This document shows, in pieces, positions 1 to 12,297 of a stretch of DNA of 64,000 bases (position 1 is its first letter; every line of letters starts with the position of its first letter). Source of the DNA: Crambe crambe. Lineage: Eukaryota; Porifera; Demospongiae; Poecilosclerida; Crambeidae. The stretch lies in contig OZ004596.1 in assembly GCA_963924555.1 (NCBI GenBank), positions 2,852,001-2,916,000 on the forward strand, read 5' to 3'. A program made the translations under genes and the position numbers. The notes beneath the pieces were generated by a model, which did no database searches, was not told where the DNA came from, and saw only the letters and a program-made list of their open reading frames with translations.

Positions 1-1132
1 TCAACACAACCCATCAACTCAAATATAAGTAGTTGTTGAGAAATGTTCCATGAACTTTCTGGCCATGAAAATTGTTCTTGAAGCCCTTTTTCCCCAGCTA
101 CATCAAGCAGAGATACTAGGTCTGAACTTTGCTGAGAAGGAACATTGAGAAGGAACAGATTTTCATGAAATAGTATTCTCGAGCACCAAAGGGAATAGCC
201 ATGTAGCTCACTCCACCCCTCCTAGTTTCTCTCCTGTCAGTTCCTTTTTATTGCTCTATATTTGTATTTCTTATACACTCTTGCTATGGGACCTTGAGTC
301 TGACTCTTATTTCTTTTTGATCACCATTTGTTTATTTGTCACTTCAGAAATAATTGGTTCCCTGGTAAACTGCTCATTTTATAATAAGTAACTGTAGATT
401 GATGAGTTGACAGGTGGCCATTATGTATCTCACAGTGTATAAAAGTTGGTATGTAGATAAGCTCCCTTGCCAGCCTTCATCTCCATACAGACACTACAGC
501 TTCACTTTATATCTCTTTAAGGCTAGGCTTCTTCTGACAAGGATTCAGTATAATGTACACTCATCCTCCTTGGGCTCTAGCTCTGTGTGTAGCTAGAAAA
601 CATATATTTTTAGTCATACCTAAGCTTAACACAGAGCTAGATTTGCTTACCAGTGAAGGGGGTCTTGGTTCTGGCTTCACTAACTCCTTCTCAGAGAAAC
701 AAAACAAAATGAAAGGCCTGGGAACATTCATCTCGTATTGCCGTGGGCATACGCACAACTTGGTTCAAAGGTTGATGGAGAGTCTGAAAAATTTTCTAAG
801 TCAAAACCTCGTCCAAAAAAAAATTCGCCCACGCCGGATGCCTCAAAAAAATTATGTGGAGGCGGGACATATTGTCACTTGATGTCAAGCCGTTTTGGGC
901 GACAGGTCAAAGGTTAACCTTTGACCCTAAACTCATTTAAAATTGGTAGGTAGGGCCCGCGAAACATGATCAAATTGGTATGGCCTTACCATAGATATAG
1001 TAGAGCAGGGTAGCTCTCCAAAATGGTCAAATCGTGCACTTTTTGATAATAACACCAAACTTGGTATGCAGTAAGAACACCTTACAAGGATGATTTTGAG
1101 ATGTGGACCTGCCTGGAATTTGACCTTTGGTG
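1..1132. other. No recognisable gene
   Basis: Open frames here are short and resemble no family I know on either strand. The one distinctive item is a perfect palindrome at 905-926, listed separately. The stretch ends where the inverted-repeat element at 1,133 begins. Confidence 0.6.
905..926. promoter_or_regulatory. Perfect 22-bp palindrome of AGGTCA-like half-sites
   Basis: The segment is its own reverse complement. It consists of GGTCAAAGG, then TTAA centred on the axis, then CCTTTGACC. The GGTCA/TGACC half-sites match the core bound by many nuclear receptors (known for animals). No gene start lies nearby, so regulatory use is inference; a repeat end is the alternative. Confidence 0.3.
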
Positions 1133-2337
1133 ACCTCTAGGTGCCAATTAAGTTCGGAAAACACTTAGAAACATCATTTAATCTGCAAAGTTTTGGTATC
1201 AGTGTAAAGCTATCGTAATGTAGATTGGAATGAGACTGGAATTATGCACATACCTCATTCCGTTCCAAAGTTATGAATATTTTAATGCATTTTGCAAGAT
1301 AGGTTTAAACTTCATATTGGGACCCATCTTGCATGTGCCTTCACTGACATAAAAATGTCAATTTATGTCTAATAAAGTACGCCATTTTATCATAATGTTC
1401 TATTATCGTTAAAGCGAAATGATTCCTATGGGAATAGAGCTACAGCTCTGTAGAGCAGAGCGGTAGTTGAATTTTATCTCCATCTCCCATTCTGAAGTTA
1501 TGAGCGTTTTAATCAGCGCAACTCTATCTTGAATGTACAGAAAATTTTAATCACAATAAGTGGTAGTATAAGCGTTAAGTATGTGTGAGGAAATGTGTTA
1601 ACAAGACTGGTTCACAACTACAATTTTGACACTATGTTAGTCAGAACAGTAGCAGAGGGCAGTACACTTGAGGGAAGCCTTGATACACGTGCACCCCCTC
1701 TTCTCCAGTCTCCTCTTGACAAAGCACACAAAGATTCCAGTTGATGGAAGCTTGTTTCTTAGAATAGATGTGGTAGCATCTACAAGGATGTGACGTTAGG
1801 CCATTGAATTATAGGAGGCTGTTTGTTCAAAAGAAGAAAAAGATGATAGCCAATTGATCAAAAATTAAGCTAGGAGTCAAGCCTGTTTATCCCACACACA
1901 GGAACACTGAGTGACATTAGGTATAGACACACCACTGCATGCTGCTTATCTGTGGGTAGCCTTAATACCATATACAAATTTGGAGCTAAATGGGGGCTAC
2001 CTATAGCTACAGTAATTTTATCTACAACTACAATGCCTGTTTGGGGGGGGGGGGGGGGGCAGTAGATATAACTACAAAGTTAATACACAGAAGTAAGTCC
2101 TCCCCCTTAAATTTAAAGCTAGATACAAACACCACAAATGCAATACTTACTTGAGAAGAGGCAGAGACTAGGTACTTGAGCACATGAATCAATGCAGAGG
2201 ATATCTTGACTACTCAGTTGCGCCTCGGTTGTTAGTTGCTAACGAGAGCACGTGATCCGTTTACGGCCCGGACGGTAATTATACGCGCGCATGCCCTGTT
2301 TCCAATCCCGTGTATGTAGTCTAGTATATCTATGGCT

Positions 2338-2832
2338 TCTCTAAAGTGCTTCGTGGTGAGTATTACAGGTTCTCATAACAGCTTCCTACAGACATATGTT
2401 TATAATGATGGCTATTAACACTCCATATGTCGTGCCGTGCACTGTAAGAATAACATGTGAGATATGGCGAGTTATTTCACTTGCCTTCAGCTCGTGAAAT
2501 ATCTCACGCTAACTCGTATTATTCTTACAGACCACGCCCACTAGCCCCATAGATATAATATAGACGAGCTGTTGAATAATTGATACTTATTGCACACTCC
2601 TGCGTTGAATATCATGATTTATTACTACCCATACCCGAGGTGGGACGGCCTCGTGAAATATACCCAACCGAGGGTAGTAATAAATCTGATATTCAACAAA
2701 GGAGTGTGTAATAAGTATTTTATTATATATATTAAGTGGATTCTACAATTTCCAGCCAGGTGGCTACATATGCCGTGTAGGAAGTTGTAATGTGAACCTG
2801 TAATACTTACCACGAAGCACTTAGATAACCCT
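2338..2832. repeat. Inverted-repeat element enclosing two hairpins
   Basis: GTGCTTCGTGGTGAGTATTA at about 2,346 recurs inverted at about 2,799-2,822, followed by matching CAGGTTC and CATATG blocks. Inside are a palindrome at about 2,443-2,530 and a long hairpin at about 2,585-2,718. Reading frames here are hairpin shadows. Confidence 0.65.
2585..2718. repeat. Long hairpin, about 55-bp stem
   Basis: TACTTATT, CACTCCT, TTGAATAT and GATTTATTACTACCC on the left pair with GGGTAGTAATAAATC, ATATTCAA, AGGAGTG and AATAAGTA on the right, with few mismatches. A foldback miniature element is likely. Confidence 0.7.
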
Positions 2833-5167
2833 ATCAGCCCACCAGACCTACAAGCAACTAAGATAAGCCAATGCACTTTGACAAACCGCTTTAGAATTCA
2901 ATTAAGCTTGCCTAACATCTTCAGAAATGTCGGCCATAAACGTTACTAGGCTAGTCTGCGCATGCGTAGTCTAGGCGTTGAATAATGCCATCATAGATAT
3001 AAGATGTTTGAAACGGATCACGTGCTCTCGTGAAGGCACATGCAAAATGGATCCCAATATGAAGTTCAAACCTATGGTGCATAGATCTTGCATGGAAAGT
3101 TTCATGCTGTAATCATAAAATTCTCAGGGAACTTGCAAAATGCATTAAAATATTTATAACTTTGGAACGGAATGAGGTATGTGCATAATTCCAGTCTCAT
3201 TCCAATCTACATTACGATAGCTTTACACTGATACCAAAAACTTTGCAGATTAAATGATGTTTCTAAGTGTTTTCCGAACTTAATTGGCACCTAGTTTTGA
3301 CTAAGGCTCTACTTCACTAACCGATAGCACTAGGCACTAGCTAATCTTTCTACGCCATTTTGAAGCGCACGTCGGTAGGGGGCGGGGCCTATAGGCGGAG
3401 CCACAAAAACTTTAGTAGCTTTGATAGACTTACTCAGATAATCATAGCTTAAACTTCTTGTCCTCCTGTACTGCACATCCACATGGCTGGTACTACTTTT
3501 TTTTGATTGGCGATCTGCAAATTTTGCATTCGCTAATATAAGAATACTATTTAAAAGTAATATTGAACAAAAAGCAGAATTTGCTAAAACGGAATAGCTA
3601 TAAACAAAAAGCTTAAAATAGCTTAAATTAATACTCTCCAAATACAGTATCCTCTCAAAACGCAAAAATTAGTAGCCGCCAATAAAACCCACCTTAAGGT
3701 ATATGCACTATATCACATTTATAGATCCATGTAAATCGGTTAGTTACTATAGGGTGATAGAGAGGTAATCTGTGAATTCTATTCTTATAAATAAGAATAC
3801 TTTTCAGGATGCACTTTGCCTCTGCTGAAGCTGAAAAGACTTTGGCATCGGGGCATTCTTCCTTTGTATGTATGGTTTATTCCAGGGGTTTAACGATGTC
3901 AGGGATGAACCAAAAAAAGTAGGTCCATTTTTCTTATTAGGCTGCGAGTGAAGGCATTGTAAGCATTTAGTTGCGTGATTGCCAATTGGGACAGTTTTTC
4001 CAGTTGATTGCACCCATGTCCATGATCAATTGCAGTATGAAGTCAGATGACTTTTTAAAAAAGGAATGTGGGTCTTTATTTATTACAGGTTAAGTCTTTT
4101 ATTATTTGTTTCTTTAAGCAGATAGAACAAGTAAAATAACACTCTGCAATGCAATTTTTTAAGGACTTGTAAGGTACTCGGATTGAATTTCTGAAATCGA
4201 AGCACCCCTTTAGCGAATTTGTCAGTAAGTCAGTTCTATTACCTGCATCAAGATACTACCTTTAAAAATTCCAATGCAGAGGCTTCGTTGGTGTTATTTT
4301 CCATGTGGACCTGTCGTTGGATTGTCTTCCTTCATCTACTAGGGGCATAGAATCACCTTTTTTAAACTGTTAGAGCGGCGTAACAAGCAGTTTTTGTTCT
4401 TTCGGCTTTGCCTTGCTTATCTTTGCCACAGCTTTTATCGCAGAAATCTCGGCAATAGCACTGTAAAGGCGTGATAATACCGCTATAAAAGCAGTTACCG
4501 CATTGTCCAATGCAACTTTAAAAAGTTGCTTCATCTTACTTTACTGTACACTTAGGAAGGAACGTGCAAAGCCGAGAAAAGGTGTAAAAATCTTATATCA
4601 CGCCTTTTGATTTCAGAGGCCAAAAAATTCCTCCGATGAGCTAGGGGACCTAATGATTTTCTTACCTCGTAGCTCATCAAGAAAATTAGCAAAAACTAGC
4701 TTCCCAGATAACTTATTACAGCTCAAAAAGGCCTCCAACTCAGTATCCTTCCGGAAATGTTTCTGATCTTGATACACTAAACGGCATAGTAGCGAGAATA
4801 GAGCGGCAGGCTTTTCTTGGAAAAAAATCAACAACAGGACTTTAACATGGAGCGTGGCTCTATATTGCTTAATTAGCCATGAGGCTGTTCCTATATTGCA
4901 TTTTTGTGATATCATTTTGTTTGCTAGGCCAGTTGCAATCATAGGTAATGTTTACTGCGTATGCGACTTAATGTCAAAGAGTGATAATGATTTAAACAGC
5001 CGTGAACTTATGAACTGTGTAACAGCGTGATTGGCATTCTGCACATAGCTGCTCTGCCATTCAGCGCCCAAGACTTAAAGATAGTTCTGGTATGAGACTA
5101 TCTTCTTGCTGAATCGACGTAGATGTTAAATGTAAGCAGCAAAACAACGAGCTAGTAGTATACGCGA

Positions 5168-5865
5168 TACAGTCAAACCGCACGCGTGCGCAAAACCTGT
5201 AGTATATTTGCATAGCAAATTGGCAACAGATCGGATGCAGACTCTTGGATATAAAAAACGCGTTTGTATTAAGGGTTTTAACAATAGGAGAACATCATTT
5301 TCTCTTAAAAATAGTTTTAGAGCATTTTATTGAATTTGCCTAGCTTCATAGTTTCTCATAACTTGTTATTAACGAAATCCGTTCCATTTATAAGTAATCT
5401 AGCTTAGTTCTAATGTGTTAGATAATTCATTGATCATGTCCCATGTCTGTTTGTAAGTATAAACTTTTGAATGAATGTGTATTTTCATACCAGTCAACGG
5501 CTTGTCTATGGGGAAAATATGTGTGGGTGGTCTGTAAGAATACATATATCACCGAATCTTAATTTGCATCAAAAGTGAATCTCAATTTGCATCAAAAGTG
5601 TGTAGCTCGACTAGGTACCAGCATGAAAAGCTTTCTTTCTGCATTCTAAAGACATTTCGTTTCCCTTGGAGGAACTGGTAAAAGGAGCGCTGTGACAGTT
5701 AAGAAAAGTGAGGAGATCTTGGTCTTATTCTGCTACTATTTTGGCCCAAACTAAGACAGAGGACAATCAGGATGAGTGGGTCATACAATCATCAATCACT
5801 TAACTAGTTTATTGAGTTATGGAACTCGGCCAAGCTAAGCGTTAAATATGCAGCTCTATTCTCCC
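5168..5865. repeat. Fragment of the ACAGTCAAACCGCACGCG repeat family
   Basis: The motif at 5,168 resembles both ends of a repeat at 62,344-63,024. The stretch at about 5,755-5,850 (GGACAATCAGGAT through AAGCGTTA) matches about 62,415-62,510. This is a dispersed element piece forming the loop of the large inverted repeat. Confidence 0.5.
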
Positions 5866-6704
5866 GGGTCTGACTTAAACACGGACCGGACCTGACCACA
5901 GGACCAACGCACGAAATGAAAAATGCGCATGCGTGGTTGATTTGCTATCTACCAACTGCCTAAATATCAGGGACACAGTCATGGACTTTATAGGTACCAA
6001 GGCTATACAGACCCATGTTTGGCAGCATCCCATGCAGCCTATGCGAAGAGCAAGTGAATGAACAGATCCAAGGACAAGAGATGAGCAATGAAGATATCGA
6101 AAAGATCCTTATATCACCCTTATGGACCTTGCACCTATCATTGCACCTCACCTGACGGGGGCATTTTTTCATCAGTTTTATTTCACTCTCACCTGTTTGT
6201 GCCGCTGTGGCTTATTCAAACTTGAATTGAATTGACGAAACATCATGACTAAACGTCCTAGCTAAAAATGGAGATTGTTTAGTGTGTTATAATTATAGCT
6301 AGTTGTATGTGTTGAGATCAGTACAGTGTATTGCCATTAGCCAGTAGCTATAGCTATAGCTATCATGTAACTACTTTTATTTTTCTAACAGAATATCCCT
6401 GCACGACATAATGGCCATGATTGTCGAGTATTTTTGTGCTTAGTAGCTAAGTGTTACTAATAGTACAAGCTCTAGATAAATTATGCATAATGATAATAGT
6501 ATGCACGCTACCAGGCTCTAAACTGGCCATTCACCTTCTCTCAGGTGGGTTAATTTCATAACCTTATACTCAGAAAACTATTGTCATTATTTTTTATCTT
6601 ATACATACAGAAGATCAGCAAATCAAGCGCGAATGCGCATTTTTTATTTCGTGCGTGATCAGGTAGTACGGTCCGGTCCGTGTTTTAGTCTGACCCATTC
6701 TCCC
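5858..6704. mobile_element. Miniature DNA transposon with perfect 8-bp target duplication
   Basis: ATTCTCCC stands at 5,858-5,865 and again at 6,697-6,704. The 831-bp element between them (5,866-6,696) begins GGGTCTGAC and ends GTCTGACCC. The terminal repeats run on imperfectly for about 85 bp, including ACACGGACCGGACC and a block around AAATGCGCAT. An 8-bp duplication is usual for hAT and P-type elements. No transposase frame is present, so it is non-autonomous. Confidence 0.9.
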
Positions 6705-6984
6705 TATGCCGCTAAGTCTATCAAGATCAGAAACACTTCCGGAAGGATACTGAGTTGGAGGTCTTTTTAAGCTGTAACAAGTTGTCTTGGAAGCTAGTTT
6801 TTGCTAATTTTTCTGGATGAGCTACAAGGTCAGCAAAATCCTTTGTACTGATTTGTAGGATTAAAATTTAAGATTCTACTTTATTATTCTTTCTAACAAG
6901 AATTAGAACGCCAATAGTTGGCTGTATAAAATATTCTACAACAAAGTAGTATGCACTAGCAGTCCTTTATTCACGGCTTAATCC

Positions 6985-7540
6985 ATCTATATCTCATTCT
7001 CGACCCCTTCTCTTTCCAATGGCCACTCATATAAGATTGTTTGAAAGTGGTTTCACAGTCTTCAGCTGAATACACAATGTATTTGAAATTTAATTCATAT
7101 GTAGAAGGGCTGTAAAGAGCCAATAATCTTCGCTTATAATTGCCACAGGTATTAGAGTAGAGACTGGAGGACAGGTGTACTATCGGACCAACTGGTGTCT
7201 GTTGGTGAGTCAAACACTAGCAAACTACTATCTGTGAATGTTTAGGTTGTTTTCTCTCGTTGCAGATTACTAACAGTCCCTAAAGATGAAATCTTATCAC
7301 TAAAGTCAGAATATTTTATACAGGTTTAGTTATCAGGAAAAAAAGAGCACCAACTCAAACTAAAGGAGACGAATGTTTACCTTCTATCAATACAATTCTT
7401 ATATAATATCAAATGTATGAAGCACTTCCAGATTTGTTGTGAGCTCCAGCAAAGAGGTGTTTATAAATGTTTTATTTGTGACCCTTGTTTAGCTGCTGCT
7501 CTGTTCCTAATGGATTTACAGTTTTTACCTAAATGACCTC
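6985..7540 (-). pseudogene. Detached fragment of the Helitron N-terminal region
   Basis: The block resembles about 59,461-59,990, the region upstream of the DUF6570-like frame of the Helitron at 54-60 kb. Matches include GGCCACTCATATAA, CATATGTAGAAGG, GTTGGTGAGTCAAACACT and the later AATACAATTCTT block. Similarity ends where the Helitron coding frame begins (59,460). It sits inside an insertion of about 1.13 kb (6,841-7,967) in the right arm of the large inverted repeat. The frame is broken. Confidence 0.65.
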
Positions 7541-9439
7541 TTAGATTAATAGATGAGAATAAGGAAAAGTTATAGGCTAATCTTGTCTGGAATGTTTCAT
7601 GGAGAATACCCCGGAAAGAAATTAACATTAATCTAATTAACAGTAAATATTTACGTTAAACAGCCGTGAGTTCTTTTTATTCTAGTTACTCTAAAAAGCT
7701 TGAATTGTGCATACGTAATGACGATGTTGTCAATGGATATCATTATAACGTTAAACTTGTTAAACATTAAAGTTCAAAGAAAAGTGAGTAGTTATTATTC
7801 ATTTAAATACACCTTACAAACTGTTCACAATTATCCAAAATCAAATTGCATCATAGATCCTAGAGATTCGAGCAAAATCTATATTTAACTGTTCCTTGCA
7901 AACTCTACCCCAGGCTACAATTACCTTAAGGTGTGAACGCAAATATGTGCATGGCACGCGCTTCTGGCAGAAAACGAATTCTAGGTCCCCTAGCTCATCG
8001 GAAGAATTTTTTGGCCTCTGAAATCAAAAGGCGTGATATAAGATTTTTACACCTTTTCTCGGCTTTTCACGTTCCTTCCTAAGCGTACAGTAAAGTAAGA
8101 TGAAGCAACTTTTCAAAGTTGCATTGGACAATGCGGTAACTGCTTTTATAGCGGTATTATCACGCCTTTACAGAGCTATCTGCGATAAAAGCTGTGGCAA
8201 AGATAAGCAAGGCAAAGACGAATAAACATAAAAACCCCTTGTTACGCCTCTCTAACAGCATAAAAAAGGTGATTTTATGCCCCTAGTAGAGGAAGCAAAG
8301 ACCATCCAAAGACAGCCCCACATGGAAAATAACACCAACGAAGACTCTGCATTGGAATTTTTAAAGGTAGTATCTTGATTCAGGTAATAGAACTGACTTA
8401 CTGGCAAATTCCTCAAAGGGGTGCTTCGATTTCAGAGATTCAATCGGAGTAACTTACAAGTCCTTAAAAAATTGCATTGCAGCATGTTATTTTACTTGTT
8501 CTATCTGCTGAAATACAACAAATAATCAAAGACTTAACCTGTAATAAATAAAAACCCACCTTCCTTTTTTAAAACGTCATCTGATTTCATACTGCAATTG
8601 ATCATGGACAGGGGTGCAATCAACTGGAAAGCTGTCCCAATTGGCAATCACGCAACTAAATGCTTACAATGCCTTCACTCGCAGACTAATAAAAAAATGT
8701 ACCTACTTTTTTTGGTTCATCCCTGACATCGTTGAACCCCTGGAAAAAACCATACATACAAAGGAAGAACGCCCGAAGCCAAAGTCTTTTCAGCTTCAGC
8801 ATAGGCAAAGTGCATCCTGAAAAGTATTCTTATTTATGTGAATAGAATTCACAGATTACCTTTCTATCAGCCTATAGTAACTGACTGATTTACATGGATC
8901 TATAAATGTGATATAGTGCATATACCTTAAGTTGGGTTTTATTGGCGGCTACTAATTTTTGCGTTTTGAGGGGATACTGTATTTGGAGAGTATTAATATA
9001 AGCTATTTTAATTTTTGTAATAGCTATTCCGTATAAGCAAATTCTGCTTTTTTTTCAATATTATTCTAATTAATATTCTTATATTAGCGAATGCAAAATT
9101 TGCAGATCGCCGATCAAAAAAAGATTAGTACCAGCCATGTGGATGTGCAGTACAGGAGGACAATAAGTTTAAGCTATGATTATCTTAGTAGCACGTACTC
9201 TAATAAAAAGAGCATTAGTACTAAGTTGTATTTGTTGTATTCATTTATAAATTTGCAGTAGGATAGAAAATATGAGAGATTTGTTATATAGCTCTATTAT
9301 TTCGAGATAAATAGGACCAAGAACATGAATGATTTCCGGAATTTCTCAAGGAAGCATCAAAGTCGATTGTAATTACTAGTGTATGTTAACTACTTAACAT
9401 ATAAAATCATACTTATAATTTTAGTTGAAGTAACACTGT

Positions 9440-9612
9440 ACAACTGATAGTATTTTGCATGAAGAATCTGAACAATCAATGAAGTTGGAAAAGTACTGTT
9501 TGATTATGGCTTGCTAGCTAGCTGTAGATGGTCATTTACTCTGAAGCATGCGAGCATAACTGGCCTCGCGCTCTATGTTACGGATAGTCCGGTGTTTCCA
9601 ATCCTGTACCGT
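9440..9612. repeat. Terminal part of the TTTCCAATCC...ATCTATGG repeat family
   Basis: TGAACAATCAATGAAGTTGG and following bases recur at about 50,770-50,790. Both copies finish with TTTCCAATCCTGT and ATCTATGGTT. The terminus resembles the inverted ends of the 60,106-61,214 element. A further related end is at about 9,969-10,005. Confidence 0.55.
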
Positions 9613-11033
9613 GTAACATCTATGGTTAGGTATTCATACTCAAAAATTAATGAAAATTCTAAAGTCTAGTACTAACAGCTGACTTGGCAAATGCCAAAAA
9701 AATGCTCAATTTCTATTTTTTTTGTAATTTTTACCCAACAAGTTCTGTACATACTTGTTTCTTGAAATGAGAATATCTCTATCCCCAAACTGCTTTAGCT
9801 CTACTGAGCATTAGTAAGTTACCTACGGATACTTTAGATTGACCATCTATTTAACGGTATAGATTCTATTGCTCTCCTTATAGTAACGAAAAAAAACTCC
9901 GTTGCTACGGCTTAACGACACTTACTATAGTGTCCGCACATGTTTTGTATTGTAATTTGGATGCGGAAAGTTTCCAATCCCGGGGTGGAGTATAGTATCT
10001 ATGATGTAGACAGGTTGACAGGGATTGTGTCTTTGAGAAAACGAAATATTTGCGAAATAGCGAGAGCGCAAGTATTAGCAGTAAATAAATCCTGTTTTAT
10101 ATAAATAAGCTTCATGGAACATCAATACAAGATGCAGATTTTCAATACTGAACTTTGAAGTCTGAAAAAAATATTACGGGGTAAAGGGGCATAAAAATAT
10201 TTTTTTTATTTGTTGATATCCGTTATCTATGGCCCTTTTGCTTTTTTTCTCGCGTATATTCAAAGCTTCAGGTCCTTTGATGCCGAGAATGTCACAAAAA
10301 CCATTACTTAATAATTATTAACATATTCAGGAAAATTAAGACAACGGAATCTTCCAAAGAAATTTACACTTCAAATTTATACATTTAAATAATAGAATGA
10401 CAATCTATCTTACAATGACCGTTCTTGTAGCTTCAGTATCTAATTTAAAAGAATAATCTGCTAATAAAGCATTGATAGCAATCACTAACAGACTTACGAT
10501 CATTTATTAGCAAATTTTTTGTATTGCTAATGATGATTGTTATTTATCGCTATATACTCGTAAATACCTTAGCTTACCTTGTCATCTATAGCCATTGTTC
10601 AAAGCCAGAGCTAGCTAATCGAAAATAGATATGGCATAGCTCATGGAATCGAATGAAGGATTCCGCTTTTTAGACTAGAATTAACTCATCATTGGTTTTG
10701 GTACAATACTATAGTCGCGTTTATTCAAAAGCATGTATTATGATTTGGTCAATGTGTTTACCCAAAGTTTCCCCTTCCAGTGGCGGCGTAGATCGTCCCC
10801 TTTATAAATTGTCCCCCCTGGACACTACCCTAATGTAGACTGTCTCCCGGACACTCTACACTAGAATAGAATGTTCCCCTCAGTCATTCTACTCTAGGGC
10901 AGAGTATCCCTCCTTAGTTTAGACTGTCCCCCCAGGGGACATTCTACAGGTGGCAATAGGTACGGCAACTATAGTGAGCTAGCTTAAGTGTATGTTGCAT
11001 GGAATATAAAGAGAGAGAGATTGGCTATGACAG
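9613..11033. other. Intergenic; degenerate TAGACTGTCCCCC repeats near 10.8-10.95 kb
   Basis: No coding frame is recognised. From about 10,790 to 10,960 short blocks of the type CTACACTAG, TAGAATGT and GTCCCCC alternate irregularly. A similar degenerate block occurs at about 13,610-13,725. Confidence 0.5.
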
Positions 11034-11245
11034 TTACCTTAATGTGGGCGACCTGTTAATAACGCGAATTTAGATTCGCACGCGCTAATAATAAAATTTC
11101 GTATAATTAGAAGTAATATCGAACAAAACAGTAGACTAGCTGTTCGAGTATCCTGGCAGAGTCATGTAGCTAGCTATATCGCTGTTGACTTCATCAGAGT
11201 CTGTTTCAGATACTTCATCTAATTTCATGGGCTCAAGAATTGCAG

Positions 11246-11871
11246 CAGTAGGGGTAGCCTCGTCCCCAGGCTCTCGCGCGCGCACGGAAGGGGGGAGGGG
11301 AAAAAAGAGAGCCTGGTACATTCTGCCTGCGCATGCTCAGGTTTTTCACAGAAATCTGTGAATTTTAGTAATTCTTCAGTTCTTTCTTCGTATAAATTAA
11401 ATGCGTAATATAAATGATGTCATTGATTCATAATATCTACAATGCTGGAGTGTCTAGTGTTATGCTAGTAGCAATGCTAGTTTGAAGAAGACGGACTAGG
11501 TTTTAGCGATCTCTCCTTGAAGGATGAGCAGCATCTATCGATCAGAGCCGTTTACGAAGGAAGCAGCATAATCTTACTGGCTTTGAGAAGAGCCTATGAT
11601 GGAACACCGTATAACCAACTTGACGCTTACAAGAGCTGCGCTATACTGGTAGTTTCTCCCCTAATGGATTGGTAGATCAAATAATCCATTTATAGCAAAT
11701 AATCCATTTATAGCACATCGAAGTGTCGCGCATCATAATTAGATAACGCGCCGGGCGGCAGAAGTCGCACGTGATAAACTTTACAATCACTGTGTACCAG
11801 GCCGGCTCTCTTTCTTCCCCTCCCCCTTTCCGTGCGCGCGCGAGAGCCTGGGGACGGGGCTACAGTACGTG
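11246..11871. mobile_element. Mutator-type miniature element, TAGCCTCG family
   Basis: The 608-bp element at 11,255-11,862 starts TAGCCTCGTCCCCAGG and ends with the near-perfect inverse. Terminal repeats are about 65 bp and rich in CG dinucleotides. The 9-bp flanks CAGTAGGGG and CAGTACGTG differ at two positions. Termini match the element at 52,024-52,733. The short minus-strand frame at 11,136-11,321 is a shadow. Confidence 0.75.
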
Positions 11872-11876
11872 TGGAA

Positions 11877-12297
11877 AAAGGCAGGAATGACAGGTGTGAT
11901 AGATGGAAGTATCACTATTCCCAATGAAGACCCTTTTTGTTCAATCTATAAAAACTAACTCTCCAATGATAGTTACTGACACAATAATGCATTGTATTGT
12001 TTGTGCCTTGAAGCAACTTCATACGAACCTACCTTACGGTGGGTATTATTGGCGGCTACTAATTTTAGCGTTTTATTTGGCGGGTATTAATTTTAGCTAT
12101 TTTGAGCTTTGTGTAATAACTATTCTATTTTTTAATGTAAATTCCTATGAAGTTGCTTCAAGGCACAAATAATACAATGCATTATTGTGTCAGTAACTAT
12201 CATTGGAGAGTTAGTTTTTGTAGATTGAACAAAAAGGATCTTCATTGGGAATAGTGATATTTCCATCTATCATACCTGTCACTCCTGCCTTTTTCCA
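11877..12297. repeat. Long palindrome with about 150-bp arms
   Basis: The arm at 11,877-12,027 (AAAAGGCAGGAATGACAGG to GAAGCAACTTC) is repeated inverted at 12,149-12,297 with only scattered differences. A spacer of about 120 bp carries the TTGGCGGCTACTAATTTTAG family. High arm identity suggests recent origin or sequence homogenisation. Confidence 0.8.

Larger units (their letters stand above)
2239..3033. repeat. Nested inverted repeat with GGATCACGTGCTCTCG arms
   Basis: Positions 2,239-2,262 (AACGAGAGCACGTGATCCG) are the reverse complement of 3,010-3,033. The same sequence sits just inside the terminus of the mobile element at 60,106, and a GTTTCCAATCCCGT...TATCTATGG end typical of that family is at about 2,298-2,337. 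This is therefore a rearranged or nested copy of the 60-kb family. Confidence 0.6.
1133..3293. repeat. Inverted-repeat element with about 210-260 bp arms
   Basis: The arm at 1,133-1,345 (from CTAGGTGCCAATTAAG) reappears as the reverse complement at about 3,036-3,293 (ending in AATTGGCACCTAG). Most bases match, with a few indels, and the right arm carries about 50 extra bases. Between them lie a 17-G run at 2,043-2,059 and further nested inverted repeats. No transposase frame is present, so this looks like a non-autonomous DNA element or a nest of them. Confidence 0.7.
3431..9184. repeat. Large inverted repeat with arms over 1.2 kb
   Basis: The left arm at 3,431 to about 4,790 matches the reverse complement of two right-hand blocks, 9,184 to 7,968 and 6,840 to 6,712. 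The gap in the right arm (about 6,841-7,967) is a later insertion, and the centre is further expanded by a complete element at 5,866-6,696. Paired peptide shadows (3,804-4,013 minus; 8,614-8,820 plus) and the shared GGCGGCTACTAATTTT motif confirm the symmetry. No transposase is visible. A foldback-type or long-TIR DNA element is the best reading; a local inverted duplication is the alternative. Confidence 0.75.

Noticed and set aside
553-882. Open frame of 109 codons and its antisense partner at 561-758
   Set aside because: No motif, unusual composition and a symmetric antisense frame; consistent with chance.
3804-4013. Similar peptides on opposite strands here and at 8,614-8,820
   Set aside because: They arise from the inverted DNA arms; the peptides diverge by frameshift, so protein-level conservation is not supported.
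7700-7888. 62-codon plus-strand frame
   Set aside because: AT-rich, no motif, inside inserted repeat sequence.
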